Part shown: positions 1-6,188 of the stretch, piece after piece | Layout: each line of letters starts with the position of its first letter | Position numbering within the stretch: position 1 is the stretch's first letter | NCBI GenBank assembly: GCA_036388295.1 | Contig: DASVSC010000124.1 | Coordinates: 1-16,269, forward strand | Origin: RYN-431 sp036388295 | GTDB taxonomy: Bacteria > Planctomycetota > Phycisphaerae > Tepidisphaerales > Tepidisphaeraceae | Direction: 5' to 3' | Length of the DNA stretch: 16,269 bases | Translations under genes and position numbers: made by a program | The notes under the pieces: generated by a model | What the model was told of the DNA's origin: nothing | Seen by the model: only the letters and a program-made list of their open reading frames with translations | The model's database searches: none

Positions 1-819
1 TTCAACGACGGCAACGGTTTCAACAGCCGCCTCGACGTGGCCAACGCCGACGCCAGCGTGGCCAGCACGGCGTCGCAGATCCCATCGATCGAAACCGAAG
101 CGCGCCAGACGATTTACGCGTTGAGCGTGCTGCTGGACCGTTCGCCGGCCGAACTGGTGCCCGAACTGTCGGTTCATAGCGCGTTGCCCGTCGCGCCCAT
201 CGAGGTGCCGCTGGGCCTGCCGTCGGATTTGATCGAACGGCGTCCCGACATCCGCCGCGCCGAACAGGAACTGCACGCGGCCACCGCACAGATCGGCGTG
301 GCCAAGTCGCAGCTGTTCCCGCGCTTCAGCCTGACCGGCAGCTTCGGCTACCAAAACGGCAAGCCCGCCAATCTGTTCGAATACGCCAGCAGCGCCTGGA
401 GCGTCGGCGGCGGCATCACGCAGCCCCTGTTCGACGCCGGCCGCATTTTCAACAACATCACCGTGCAGACCGAGTCCCAGCAGCAGTCGATTCTGGCGTA
501 CCGGCAAGTCGTCCTGACCGCGCTGCAGGACGTGGAAAGTTCACTCGTCGCCTACGTCAAGGAATACGAACGCCGCGCCGCCCTGGCCGACGCCGTGTCG
601 GCCAACAAACAGGCCCTCGACATGGCCACGCAACTGTACCGCATCGGCCAGACCGACTTCCTGAACGTCCTCTCGGCCCAGCAGGCGCTGTTCGGCTCCG
701 AAAATGCCCTTGTGCAAAGCGACCGCACCACGGTGACGAACCTGATCGCCCTGTACAAAGCCCTCGGCGGCGGCTGGCAGGCGAACAGCCCGATGAGCGA
801 CGCGGAAATGAGCCGATAG
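1..819 (+). CDS. RND efflux outer-membrane factor (TolC/OprM/NodT-like), C-terminal part
   Basis: The reading frame is open from base 1, so the start lies outside the window; 272 codons remain. Proteins of this family form trimeric outer-membrane channels that partner an inner-membrane RND pump and a periplasmic adaptor to expel drugs, metals or other toxic compounds. The visible part matches the second half of the family: the characteristic segment LIERRPDIRRAEQELHAA followed by QIGVAKSQLFPRFSLTG, then the beta-barrel stretch with SVGGGITQPLFDAGR, a long helical hairpin (about residues 155-245), and the family's usual end ALGGGW followed by a short tail. Pump and adaptor genes would be expected upstream, outside the window. 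The stop codon is 34 nt before a long inverted repeat. Family assignment is secure; the substrate cannot be told. Confidence 0.93.
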   Translation, partial: FNDGNGFNSRLDVANADASVASTASQIPSIETEARQTIYALSVLLDRSPAELVPELSVHSALPVAPIEVPLGLPSDLIERRPDIRRAEQELHAATAQIGVAKSQLFPRFSLTGSFGYQNGKPANLFEYASSAWSVGGGITQPLFDAGRIFNNITVQTESQQQSILAYRQVVLTALQDVESSLVAYVKEYERRAALADAVSANKQALDMATQLYRIGQTDFLNVLSAQQALFGSENALVQSDRTTVTNLIALYKALGGGWQANSPMSDAEMSR

Positions 820-852
820 GGGAGCTGAACGACCTCGACCCGCAAGCATTTT

Positions 853-989
853 CCTCTCCCGGTATGGCCGGGAGAGGGTAGGGTGAGGGCTTCGACCGGG
901 ACGTCTCGAACGTCGACCGGCTTTCGCTCTTCGAAGGTCTTCCGTCGTCAGCCCTCACCCCGACCCTCTCCCGGCCATACCAGGAGAGG
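853..989. repeat. Long inverted repeat with self-palindromic arms (family A, copy 1)
   Basis: Arms at 853-890 and 951-989 are near-perfect reverse complements (two substitutions and one single-base gap). Each arm also contains its own hairpin (CTCTCCC, loop GGTATGGCC, GGGAGAG), so the element can fold as one long stem or as two short ones. It fills the gap between two convergent genes and may terminate transcription from both sides. A relative with a different loop is at 7832-7938. Confidence 0.85.
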
Positions 990-1003
990 GAGCAGCGCGG
1001 CCT

Positions 1004-1969
1004 TCACCGTAGCGTCCGGTACTGCTCAATCGTCAGCCCGCGCGCCGCCTGAATCGCCGCCAGCACGAACGGGTCTTTTTCGACGCGTTCCAACTCCGCC
1101 AGCCGGCGGGGGACGACGAGTCGGTCGGCCGCCCGTTCGGCGTTGAAGCGGTGCCGGCCCAGGGCCAGGACGGCTTCGACGCGCCAGACGCGCTCGACGG
1201 TTTTGGCGTCGGCCAGTGCATAAACGTCGCCGCAGTGCCGGGCGATCACGCGGCCGTCGATGGCGGCGGTCGCGCCCCAGACCGGGCCCAGACGCAGCAG
1301 CAGCGCTTCGGCGGAACGGTCGAACGCCGCCGCGGCCGAGGCGCGGCGTGGGTCGGCGGCGCGGTCGGCGAGGTCCCGCAAGCCGCGCGACGCGTCGCGG
1401 GCGATCGTTAATGCCGTTGCCGTCTCGGCATAACGGATCCGCGCGTCGAACAGCTTCGCGCCCAGCGCGAACTGCGCTTCGTACAACGCCCGCGCCTGCT
1501 CCGGCGAGTCAGCCGATCTCAACTGTGCGGTGTGGCCGAGGCAGCGGGCGGCCAGGACGAGGGCATCCACGTCATCGTCGGCCGCGCCGTCATAGCCGGC
1601 GCGGATTGCCGGGTCTTTCGTTAGGCCGGCGTCGCCGGTCAGCGGGGCCGCGGCACGCAGGGCGGCCCAGGCGTCGCTGGCTTCGAAATCGTCCGGCGTC
1701 TCGGCCATTGCGGCCGTTTCGTAGCGCGACGCGTCGCGGCGGACGGCGTCGATCGCCTGGCGGTAAAGCGGGCCCGAATCGCCGGGCGTGTCGTACCGGT
1801 ACACCGCCGACGGCGGCACTTCCGACGCCAGCGGCTCGAATGCCCGTGTTTCGTTCAGCAGCGACGTCGGCGCGGTGAGGCGGTTCACGCCCGCCAGTTG
1901 CCACGCGATCAGGCCGAGAACCACGGCGAGAACTGCGGCGAGGCTCCAGCCCAGGCGGTTGCCGATCAT
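1004..1969 (-). CDS. Membrane-anchored protein of unknown function
   Basis: I do not recognise this 321-residue protein. Residues 6-27 form one strongly hydrophobic segment preceded by a single arginine, so it is probably anchored in the inner membrane with the rest outside. The remainder is Ala/Arg/Asp-rich and predicted mostly helical, without a catalytic motif I can name. The ATG at 1969 was chosen because it puts the hydrophobic segment at the N-terminus and has a GGGGG purine run 7 nt upstream; a longer reading frame from 2107 would overlap the upstream gene by about 120 nt. It starts 17 nt after the stop of the YkgJ-like gene on the same strand, so the two are probably co-transcribed. 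It ends 15 nt from the family A repeat. Confidence 0.75.
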   Translation of the reverse strand: MIGNRLGWSLAAVLAVVLGLIAWQLAGVNRLTAPTSLLNETRAFEPLASEVPPSAVYRYDTPGDSGPLYRQAIDAVRRDASRYETAAMAETPDDFEASDAWAALRAAAPLTGDAGLTKDPAIRAGYDGAADDDVDALVLAARCLGHTAQLRSADSPEQARALYEAQFALGAKLFDARIRYAETATALTIARDASRGLRDLADRAADPRRASAAAAFDRSAEALLLRLGPVWGATAAIDGRVIARHCGDVYALADAKTVERVWRVEAVLALGRHRFNAERAADRLVVPRRLAELERVEKDPFVLAAIQAARGLTIEQYRTLR

Positions 1970-1986
1970 CGCTGTGCCCCCGGACG

Positions 1987-2478
1987 TTACGTCGACCCCG
2001 GCGACCGGTCCGGCCAATCCGTCGCGTCGCGGTAGGCCTCGATCTGCTCCTGCGTGAACGTCCGCCCGCGGTCGAGGCCCGGACACGTCTTTTTCGCCGC
2101 CTGCCACGACTTAGGCGAGCCCAGCAGCCCGTCCCAGAACGGCCAGGTGCGGCACTGCAGCGGCCGCACGTCGTAAGCGGTGCAGACCCGCTTCTTCCCG
2201 ATCCGGCCGTCGGCTTCGATGTCGATTTCTTTCAGGAACACGCAGTCGTACTCGCCGCGCAGGTTGCGGTTTTCTTTCAGGCTGACGTTCCCATTAATCA
2301 GCCGGCAATACTTCTTGAGGAACGCCGTGCGCTCCATGTTGAGCGACGCGGCGAAGCGATCGATCTCCACGTCGCTCACCCAAACGTACCCAGGCCCGCC
2401 CGTGCAGCAATTGCCACACTGCGTGCACTGAAACTTCAAGCCTTCGGCATACCAGGGATCAACGACCGGCAATTTCAT
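1987..2478 (-). CDS. YkgJ-family cysteine-cluster protein (CxxCxxCC)
   Basis: This 163-residue protein belongs to the YkgJ/UPF0153 family, thought to bind a metal ion or iron-sulfur cluster through conserved cysteines; the biochemical role is not established. Visible hallmarks are CTQCGNCC (C18, C21, C24, C25), C58, C79, C99 and the diagnostic stretch YDVRPLQCRTWPFW (C109), then CPG (C132). Length is typical of the longer family members. The start ATG at 2478 has a TATAGT hexamer 8 nt upstream and no Shine-Dalgarno sequence, suggesting a leaderless message. It is the first gene of a probable two-gene unit with the membrane-anchored protein that follows after 17 nt. Confidence 0.9.
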   Translation of the reverse strand: MKLPVVDPWYAEGLKFQCTQCGNCCTGGPGYVWVSDVEIDRFAASLNMERTAFLKKYCRLINGNVSLKENRNLRGEYDCVFLKEIDIEADGRIGKKRVCTAYDVRPLQCRTWPFWDGLLGSPKSWQAAKKTCPGLDRGRTFTQEQIEAYRDATDWPDRSPGST

Positions 2479-2486
2479 CGGGCGGA

Positions 2487-2492
2487 ACTATA
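2487..2492 (-). promoter_or_regulatory. Candidate -10 element of the ykgJ-like gene
   Basis: TATAGT (5 of 6 to the sigma-70 -10 consensus) ends 8 nt before the ATG at 2478. No Shine-Dalgarno follows, so transcription would start at or beside the start codon. No convincing -35 is visible. Confidence 0.5.
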
Positions 2493-2502
2493 ACACGGAT
2501 GG

Positions 2503-2636
2503 AACCACGAAGAACACGAAGGGCACGAAGATCAGTGCGTCCGACGCATTCTCGCACTTCCCTCTTAAATGAGGAAAGTGCGAGAACGGTAGCGGCCGCA
2601 GAGTTGATCTTCGCGTCCTTCGCGTTCTTCGTGGTT
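2503..2636. repeat. Long inverted repeat (family B) with a second hairpin nested inside
   Basis: Arms of 32 nt at 2503-2534 and 2605-2636 (AACCACGAAGAAC...) are reverse complements with three mismatches. The arms themselves consist of an imperfect tandem motif around ACGAAG. Between them lies an unrelated palindrome, 2549-2586, with 16-nt arms (one mismatch) and loop TTAAAT. The element occupies the space between the PilZ gene stop and the promoter of the ykgJ-like gene, so it may isolate the two transcription units. Confidence 0.85.
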
Positions 2637-2648
2637 AACTGACGAGCC

Positions 2649-2969
2649 TTAAAAGAACTCGCCGCCCACGTCCCACTTGCCGTCCTCGCGTTGGCGGGCG
2701 GCGACGACGCGGAGGCGGGTGCTGAGGCGTAGCGACTGCTCGGCGATCACCATCCAGTGCGTGGCGTTCTTCTTCGGCTCGATGTCGGCGACGTAGCCGA
2801 CGCCGTGCAGGGACAAGTCGCGCACGCGGACGTGAATGCCGTTGCCGTTGCGCTGGCCGCTGGCGGCCGACAGCCAGGCGGTCGTCTCGCGCCTCTGCCG
2901 CGGCGAGCGGCGGCGTTCGGCGGCGGCGGTCAGTTCGGCCTGCATGGTGTCGGATTCGGTCTGCGTCAT
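2649..2969 (-). CDS. PilZ-domain protein
   Basis: This is a 106-residue protein consisting almost only of a PilZ domain, the c-di-GMP-binding fold that couples this second messenger to motility, secretion or polysaccharide output. Both halves of the binding signature are present: RxxxR at R20-R24 in a very basic stretch (RRRSPRQRR) and DLSLHG at 51-56 (D/NxSxxG). The protein ends in the beta-strand WDVGGEFF, also usual for the fold. The start at 2969 has no Shine-Dalgarno; a TACAGT hexamer abuts it directly, so the in-frame ATG at 2945 (98 residues) is a possible alternative. It lies 71 nt downstream of the MauE-like gene on the same strand. The downstream partner of the signal is not apparent here. 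Confidence 0.8.
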   Translation of the reverse strand: MTQTESDTMQAELTAAAERRRSPRQRRETTAWLSAASGQRNGNGIHVRVRDLSLHGVGYVADIEPKKNATHWMVIAEQSLRLSTRLRVVAARQREDGKWDVGGEFF

Positions 2970-3040
2970 ACTGTAAATCTCATCGACACCAATCGAGGGC
3001 GACTAAAGGACTCGCCGGCGACGAGCCGGAATCATTGTCT

Positions 3041-3523
3041 TCACGACTCGCCGCCCGCCACGACTCGTCGACTCACTGACGCTTCGGCCGGCGCTAGTGC
3101 GCCCGCCAGCCCGCACAGCATCGCCAGAAACACGTCCCGGCCGACCGCGACCGATAATTCCTGCCGCACGGCCGCTGTGTCAGTCGGGGCGGTGCGGGTC
3201 GGGAAACAGCCGCACGGCAGCGGGGCATCCCGCCGCAACTCGGACACGACCAGCAACGCCATGCCCGCCAGCGCGGCCGCCGCCACCGTCGGTGCCAGCT
3301 TCGGGCTGCGGCCACTGATCAGCCAGAGGGCCAACGCAATTTCCAGGCACCCGCCGGCCCGGACGGCTTTGGGCGTCGGCAGGTAGCGGTTGATCATCGT
3401 CACCGACGGCTCCGTGCGCAGCAGCTTGGTCCCGCCCGCGGCCAGCAGGGCCAACGCGACCACGCCGAGGGCGACGCGACGCAAACGGCGCGGGGCGGCG
3501 GAAAGGTCTGTCGGGATCGGCAC
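3041..3523 (-). CDS. MauE/DoxX-like four-helix membrane protein
   Basis: This 160-residue protein resembles the MauE branch of the DoxX-like superfamily. It has about four hydrophobic segments (residues 16-33, 56-70, 77-94 and 128-146), the early motif AAGGTKLL, the helix LEIALALWLISG and a CGCF motif at 104-107. In MauE-like proteins such a Cys pair is associated with disulfide or thiol chemistry in the envelope; that role is inferred here. I chose GTG 3523 because a TATCAT hexamer lies 7 nt upstream, while an ATG at 3649 would overlap the divergent CorC-like gene and add a proline/arginine-rich leader with no membrane segment. No mau cluster is nearby. The PilZ gene follows after 71 nt. Confidence 0.7.
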   Translation of the reverse strand: MPIPTDLSAAPRRLRRVALGVVALALLAAGGTKLLRTEPSVTMINRYLPTPKAVRAGGCLEIALALWLISGRSPKLAPTVAAAALAGMALLVVSELRRDAPLPCGCFPTRTAPTDTAAVRQELSVAVGRDVFLAMLCGLAGALAPAEASVSRRVVAGGES

Positions 3524-3530
3524 GGCGGGG

Positions 3531-3536
3531 ATGATA
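3531..3536 (-). promoter_or_regulatory. Candidate -10 element of the MauE-like gene
   Basis: TATCAT (5 of 6 to consensus) ends 7 nt before the GTG at 3523; no Shine-Dalgarno lies between. It supports the short start of the MauE-like protein. Confidence 0.45.
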
Positions 3537-3605
3537 CCGCTGGGGCGGCGAATGCGAACGGGTCGCTCGCCGCAATCACGGGTTGAGCCTGCGGCCGGTG
3601 CGGGG

Positions 3606-3611
3606 TACGCT
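3606..3611 (+). promoter_or_regulatory. Candidate -10 element of the CorC-like gene
   Basis: TACGCT, 6 nt before the GTG at 3618, has the key TA...T positions. TTGAGC at 3583-3588 lies 17 nt upstream as a possible -35. The transcript would begin at about the start codon. Confidence 0.4.
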
Positions 3612-3617
3612 GGCCGG

Positions 3618-5045
3618 GTGTTCGAAATCACCTGGAAGATCCTGGCCACGCTCGGCCTGGTCCTGCTTAACGCCTACTTTGTCGCCAGTGAGTTTGCCGC
3701 CGTCGGCGCGCGCCAGTCGCGCCTCGAAAGCGAGGCCAGCGGTTCGCTGCTCGCCCGGGCGGCACTGGAGGTCAAGCGCAAGCTCGACTTGTACCTGTCG
3801 ACTTGTCAGCTCGGCATTACCGTCGCGTCGCTGGGCCTGGGCGCGGTCTGCGAGCCGGCCATCGCGGCGCTGCTCGAGCCGGTGATGGAATACTTTGGCC
3901 TGCACGCCCCGCCCGGCGGGCACCACGCCCTCGCCATCGCCATCGCCCTGGCCATCGCCACCACGTTGCACGTCGTCGCCGGCGAAGTCGCGCCCAAGAA
4001 CGTGGCCATTCTGCACCCGGACAAGCTGCTGCACATCCTGGCGATCCCGCTGATCGTGTTCACTTACCTGTTTTATCCCGTCATCTGGGTGATGAACGCG
4101 ATGAGCAACATCCTGCTGCGCATGTTCGGCGTTCACCTGGCGGCAGACGCGCACGGCGGCATGCCGCACACGCCCGACGAACTGCGCGGCCTGGTCCGCC
4201 AGGCCGCCGCCAGCGGCGCGATCGAGGCGCAGCAGTCGCAGTTGCTGCTGAGCGCGCTGGCGTTCGGCGACCTGCTGGTGCGCCAGATCATGACGCCGCG
4301 CACCAGCGTGCGGTTCCTGAAGCTCGAACAAAGTGTCGGCCAAATCCTGCAGGTCATCCGCCGCAGCGAATACACGCGCCTGCCGCTGTGCGACAAGGAT
4401 CTGGACCACGTCATCGGCTTCGTGCACGTGAAGGACTTGCTCAATCACCTGAAGCTGATGCCCGGCAAGCTGAAGTTCAGCGACGAAAAAACCCCCGACG
4501 GCCACGCCATCGCCATCGCCGACGGCCTGCCCGGCAGCGCGCTGCACGTCATCGGCTCCGGCGACATCGAACTGCTCAAGATCAAGCGCGACGTGCTGTT
4601 CGTGCCCGAACTGGTCGAGGTCAAACGCCTGCTGCGGCAGTTCCAGGACACGCAGATCCACATGGCCGTCGTGGTCGACGAATACGGTGCGACCAAGGGC
4701 GTGGTGACGATGGAAGACGTGCTGGAACAGATCGTCGGCGAGATCGACGACGAGTTCGATGCCGCCACGAAGGATTACGTCGTCGAAGGCGAAACCATCC
4801 GCGTCAGCGGCCAGTTCCCGCTGCACGAGCTGCGCATCAAGCTGGACTTGCCCGTGGAGATCGAGGCCGAGGACGTCGATACGGTCGGCGGGTACATCAC
4901 ACAAGCGCTCGGCCGGCTGCCGCAGGTCGGCGATAGCGTGAAGGTCGGCGGGTACGACGCCCGCGTGCTGACGGTGCCGCGTCGGCGGGTCGGGGCGGTG
5001 CTGTTGACGCCGCACGTGCTGACGCCAGCGACGGTCGAAGCATAA
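3618..5045 (+). CDS. CNNM/CBS-pair/CorC-domain transporter-like protein (HlyC/CorC family)
   Basis: This 475-residue protein belongs to the hemolysin C/CorC family, linked to Mg2+/Co2+ efflux or homeostasis at the inner membrane. In order: a CNNM (DUF21) membrane domain at about 1-170, with NAYFVASEFA and the conserved GEVAPKNVAI (122-131); a CBS pair at about 215-375, containing MTPR (225-228) and VVDEYGATKGVVTMEDVLE (352-370); the linker IVGEIDDEFD; and a C-terminal CorC_HlyC domain (about 385-465) with DTVGGYI. GTG 3618 is the only sensible start because it opens directly into the first membrane helix; the frame upstream of it is arginine-rich non-coding sequence. The CBS pair contains an unusual stretch of about 40 residues (280-320) between its halves. 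The stop is 3 nt from the stop of the convergent tatC. Confidence 0.92.
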   Translation: MFEITWKILATLGLVLLNAYFVASEFAAVGARQSRLESEASGSLLARAALEVKRKLDLYLSTCQLGITVASLGLGAVCEPAIAALLEPVMEYFGLHAPPGGHHALAIAIALAIATTLHVVAGEVAPKNVAILHPDKLLHILAIPLIVFTYLFYPVIWVMNAMSNILLRMFGVHLAADAHGGMPHTPDELRGLVRQAAASGAIEAQQSQLLLSALAFGDLLVRQIMTPRTSVRFLKLEQSVGQILQVIRRSEYTRLPLCDKDLDHVIGFVHVKDLLNHLKLMPGKLKFSDEKTPDGHAIAIADGLPGSALHVIGSGDIELLKIKRDVLFVPELVEVKRLLRQFQDTQIHMAVVVDEYGATKGVVTMEDVLEQIVGEIDDEFDAATKDYVVEGETIRVSGQFPLHELRIKLDLPVEIEAEDVDTVGGYITQALGRLPQVGDSVKVGGYDARVLTVPRRRVGAVLLTPHVLTPATVEA

Positions 5046-5048
5046 AAA

Positions 5049-6014
5049 CTACGCCAGCCGCTCCGTGTCCGCCTTCGCCGACCGCGCCCCGAGAAGCACG
5101 CCGAACTCGAACAGCAGGCACAGCGGCAGCATCAGGCCGACCGTGGCCGTGATCGCGTCGCCGGGCGTAATGACGGCCGAGATGATGCCCATCACGAAGT
5201 AGATCGTCTTGCGCAGCGCCCGCAGTTGCTCGACTTCCAGAATGCCGACCTTCACCAACGTCAGCACGATCAGCGGCAACTGGAAGCTCAGGCCGAACAC
5301 CACCAGCATGTTCAGCACCAGGTCGATGTAATCCGGCAGCTGGAACTGCGGCGCGACCAGACTTTCCGGCCCGAACGGCAGCATGCGCACCTTGCCGTCG
5401 ACCACGATCTTCAACCGCTGCTGCATCGAGTCGTACCACATGCCCAGTTCCGGCGGACTGGCCGGCGTGCCGGGCAGGCTGGGGATCTGCAGCACGTTCA
5501 CCGGCTGCGTCGACGCCGGCATGATCGTCGTGTCCAGCGGCAGCGGAATGCTCAGGCTAAAGGCCAGGAAAAACTGCAGCGTCAGCGGCAGGATGACGTA
5601 GTAGACGAACAAGTCGCCGACGATCAGCAGCGTGATGCTCAGCGGGACGTAACGCGTGATCGTCTTGCGCTCGTTCGGGTACAGCCCCGCGGCCACGAAC
5701 AGCCACAACTGCCACACCATCCACGGGCTGGCGATCACGCAGGCGCAGATCATGCTGATCTGCAGGTAGATCGAAAACACGTCGCCGACGTTGTTGGTGT
5801 AAAGCTGCGGGTTGACGTCCGACTGCTTGAGCGCGTCGATCAGCGGCTTACAAAAATAGCTGACGACCGTGGTCCCGAAGATCAGGCAAAAGACGGCCGC
5901 GATGGCGAAGCCGAGCAACGCCTGGATTAGCCGGCGGCGCAGCTCTTCCAGGTGATCGCCGAGCGTCATGCGGTAGGCGTCGGGATCGAAGCTGCTCACA
6001 GGAGGCTCGGCCAT
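5049..6014 (-). CDS. tatC: Twin-arginine translocase subunit TatC
   Basis: TatC is the inner-membrane receptor of the Tat pathway, which exports folded proteins bearing a twin-arginine signal. Recognised features in this 321-residue protein are the N-terminal MTLGDHLEELRRRL (16-29), the first cytoplasmic loop GLYPNERK (110-117, with the conserved Glu at 115), YIDLVLNMLVVFGLSFQLP (229-247) and the last helices ending FEFGVLLGAR. Two points differ from the usual protein of about 250 residues: the periplasmic loop between helices 3 and 4 (about 152-225) is some 55-60 residues longer, and the helix-4 acidic residue (E170 in E. coli, FGVSFEVP) is Gln245. ATG 6014 was chosen; the longer frame to 6158 merely reads through a repeat. 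No tatA or tatB is adjacent. Confidence 0.93.
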   Translation of the reverse strand: MAEPPVSSFDPDAYRMTLGDHLEELRRRLIQALLGFAIAAVFCLIFGTTVVSYFCKPLIDALKQSDVNPQLYTNNVGDVFSIYLQISMICACVIASPWMVWQLWLFVAAGLYPNERKTITRYVPLSITLLIVGDLFVYYVILPLTLQFFLAFSLSIPLPLDTTIMPASTQPVNVLQIPSLPGTPASPPELGMWYDSMQQRLKIVVDGKVRMLPFGPESLVAPQFQLPDYIDLVLNMLVVFGLSFQLPLIVLTLVKVGILEVEQLRALRKTIYFVMGIISAVITPGDAITATVGLMLPLCLLFEFGVLLGARSAKADTERLA

Positions 6015-6024
6015 CGGCGCGGCG

Positions 6025-6030
6025 ATGATA
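6025..6030 (-). promoter_or_regulatory. Candidate -10 element of tatC
   Basis: TATCAT (5 of 6 to consensus) ends 10 nt before the ATG at 6014, with no Shine-Dalgarno between. It supports the 321-residue form. Confidence 0.4.
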
Positions 6031-6062
6031 GCGGAAGCCGTGCGACAAGTCGCAGGGAGGGA

Positions 6063-6144
6063 CGCGGGTGTGAACCCGCGCGAAGCCGTGGCGGGCGGCG
6101 AGACGCGAACGGAGGGAAGGTTTTCGCGCGGGTTTACACCCGCG
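6063..6144. repeat. Inverted repeat with self-palindromic arms (family C, copy 1)
   Basis: Arms of 22 nt at 6063-6084 and 6123-6144 are reverse complements with one mismatch. Each arm holds its own hairpin GCGGGT/ACCCGC. It lies between the divergent tatC and GT39 genes, upstream of both candidate -10 sites. A perfect copy of the family is at 10100-10179. Confidence 0.85.
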
Positions 6145-6174
6145 GCCACCGTACGCAAGGCGTAGGTTGTCGTT

Positions 6175-6180
6175 TACACT
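6175..6180 (+). promoter_or_regulatory. Candidate -10 element of the GT39 gene
   Basis: TACACT (4 of 6, TA...T conserved) ends 8 nt before the ATG at 6189. No Shine-Dalgarno is present in the 8-nt gap. Confidence 0.42.
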
Positions 6181-6188
6181 CCCGCCGC

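Noticed and set aside
883..1146. An 87-codon open frame on the + strand
   Set aside because: It starts inside the family A repeat and continues antisense to the 1004-1969 gene; the translation is low-complexity Arg/Ser/Pro.
3008..3034. A possible terminator after the MauE-like gene
   Set aside because: The GC-rich CTCGCC/GGCGACGAG pairing is imperfect and is followed by only a weak T-run; not strong enough to annotate.
3524..3649. An N-terminal extension of the MauE-like protein from ATG 3649
   Set aside because: It would overlap the start of the divergent CorC-like gene, and its sequence is Arg/Pro-rich with no family similarity.
3930..3962. A short tandem GCCATC run
   Set aside because: It encodes the Ala-Ile-rich membrane helix of the CorC-like protein and follows its reading frame; ordinary low-complexity coding sequence.
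3576..5015. A 479-codon open frame on the - strand
   Set aside because: It is antisense to the CorC-like gene and rich in Gln, Asp and His without any recognisable motif; a codon-structure shadow.
6015..6158. A 48-residue N-terminal extension of TatC
   Set aside because: It merely translates the family C repeat (6063-6144). The ATG at 6014 starts a normal TatC and has TATCAT 10 nt upstream.
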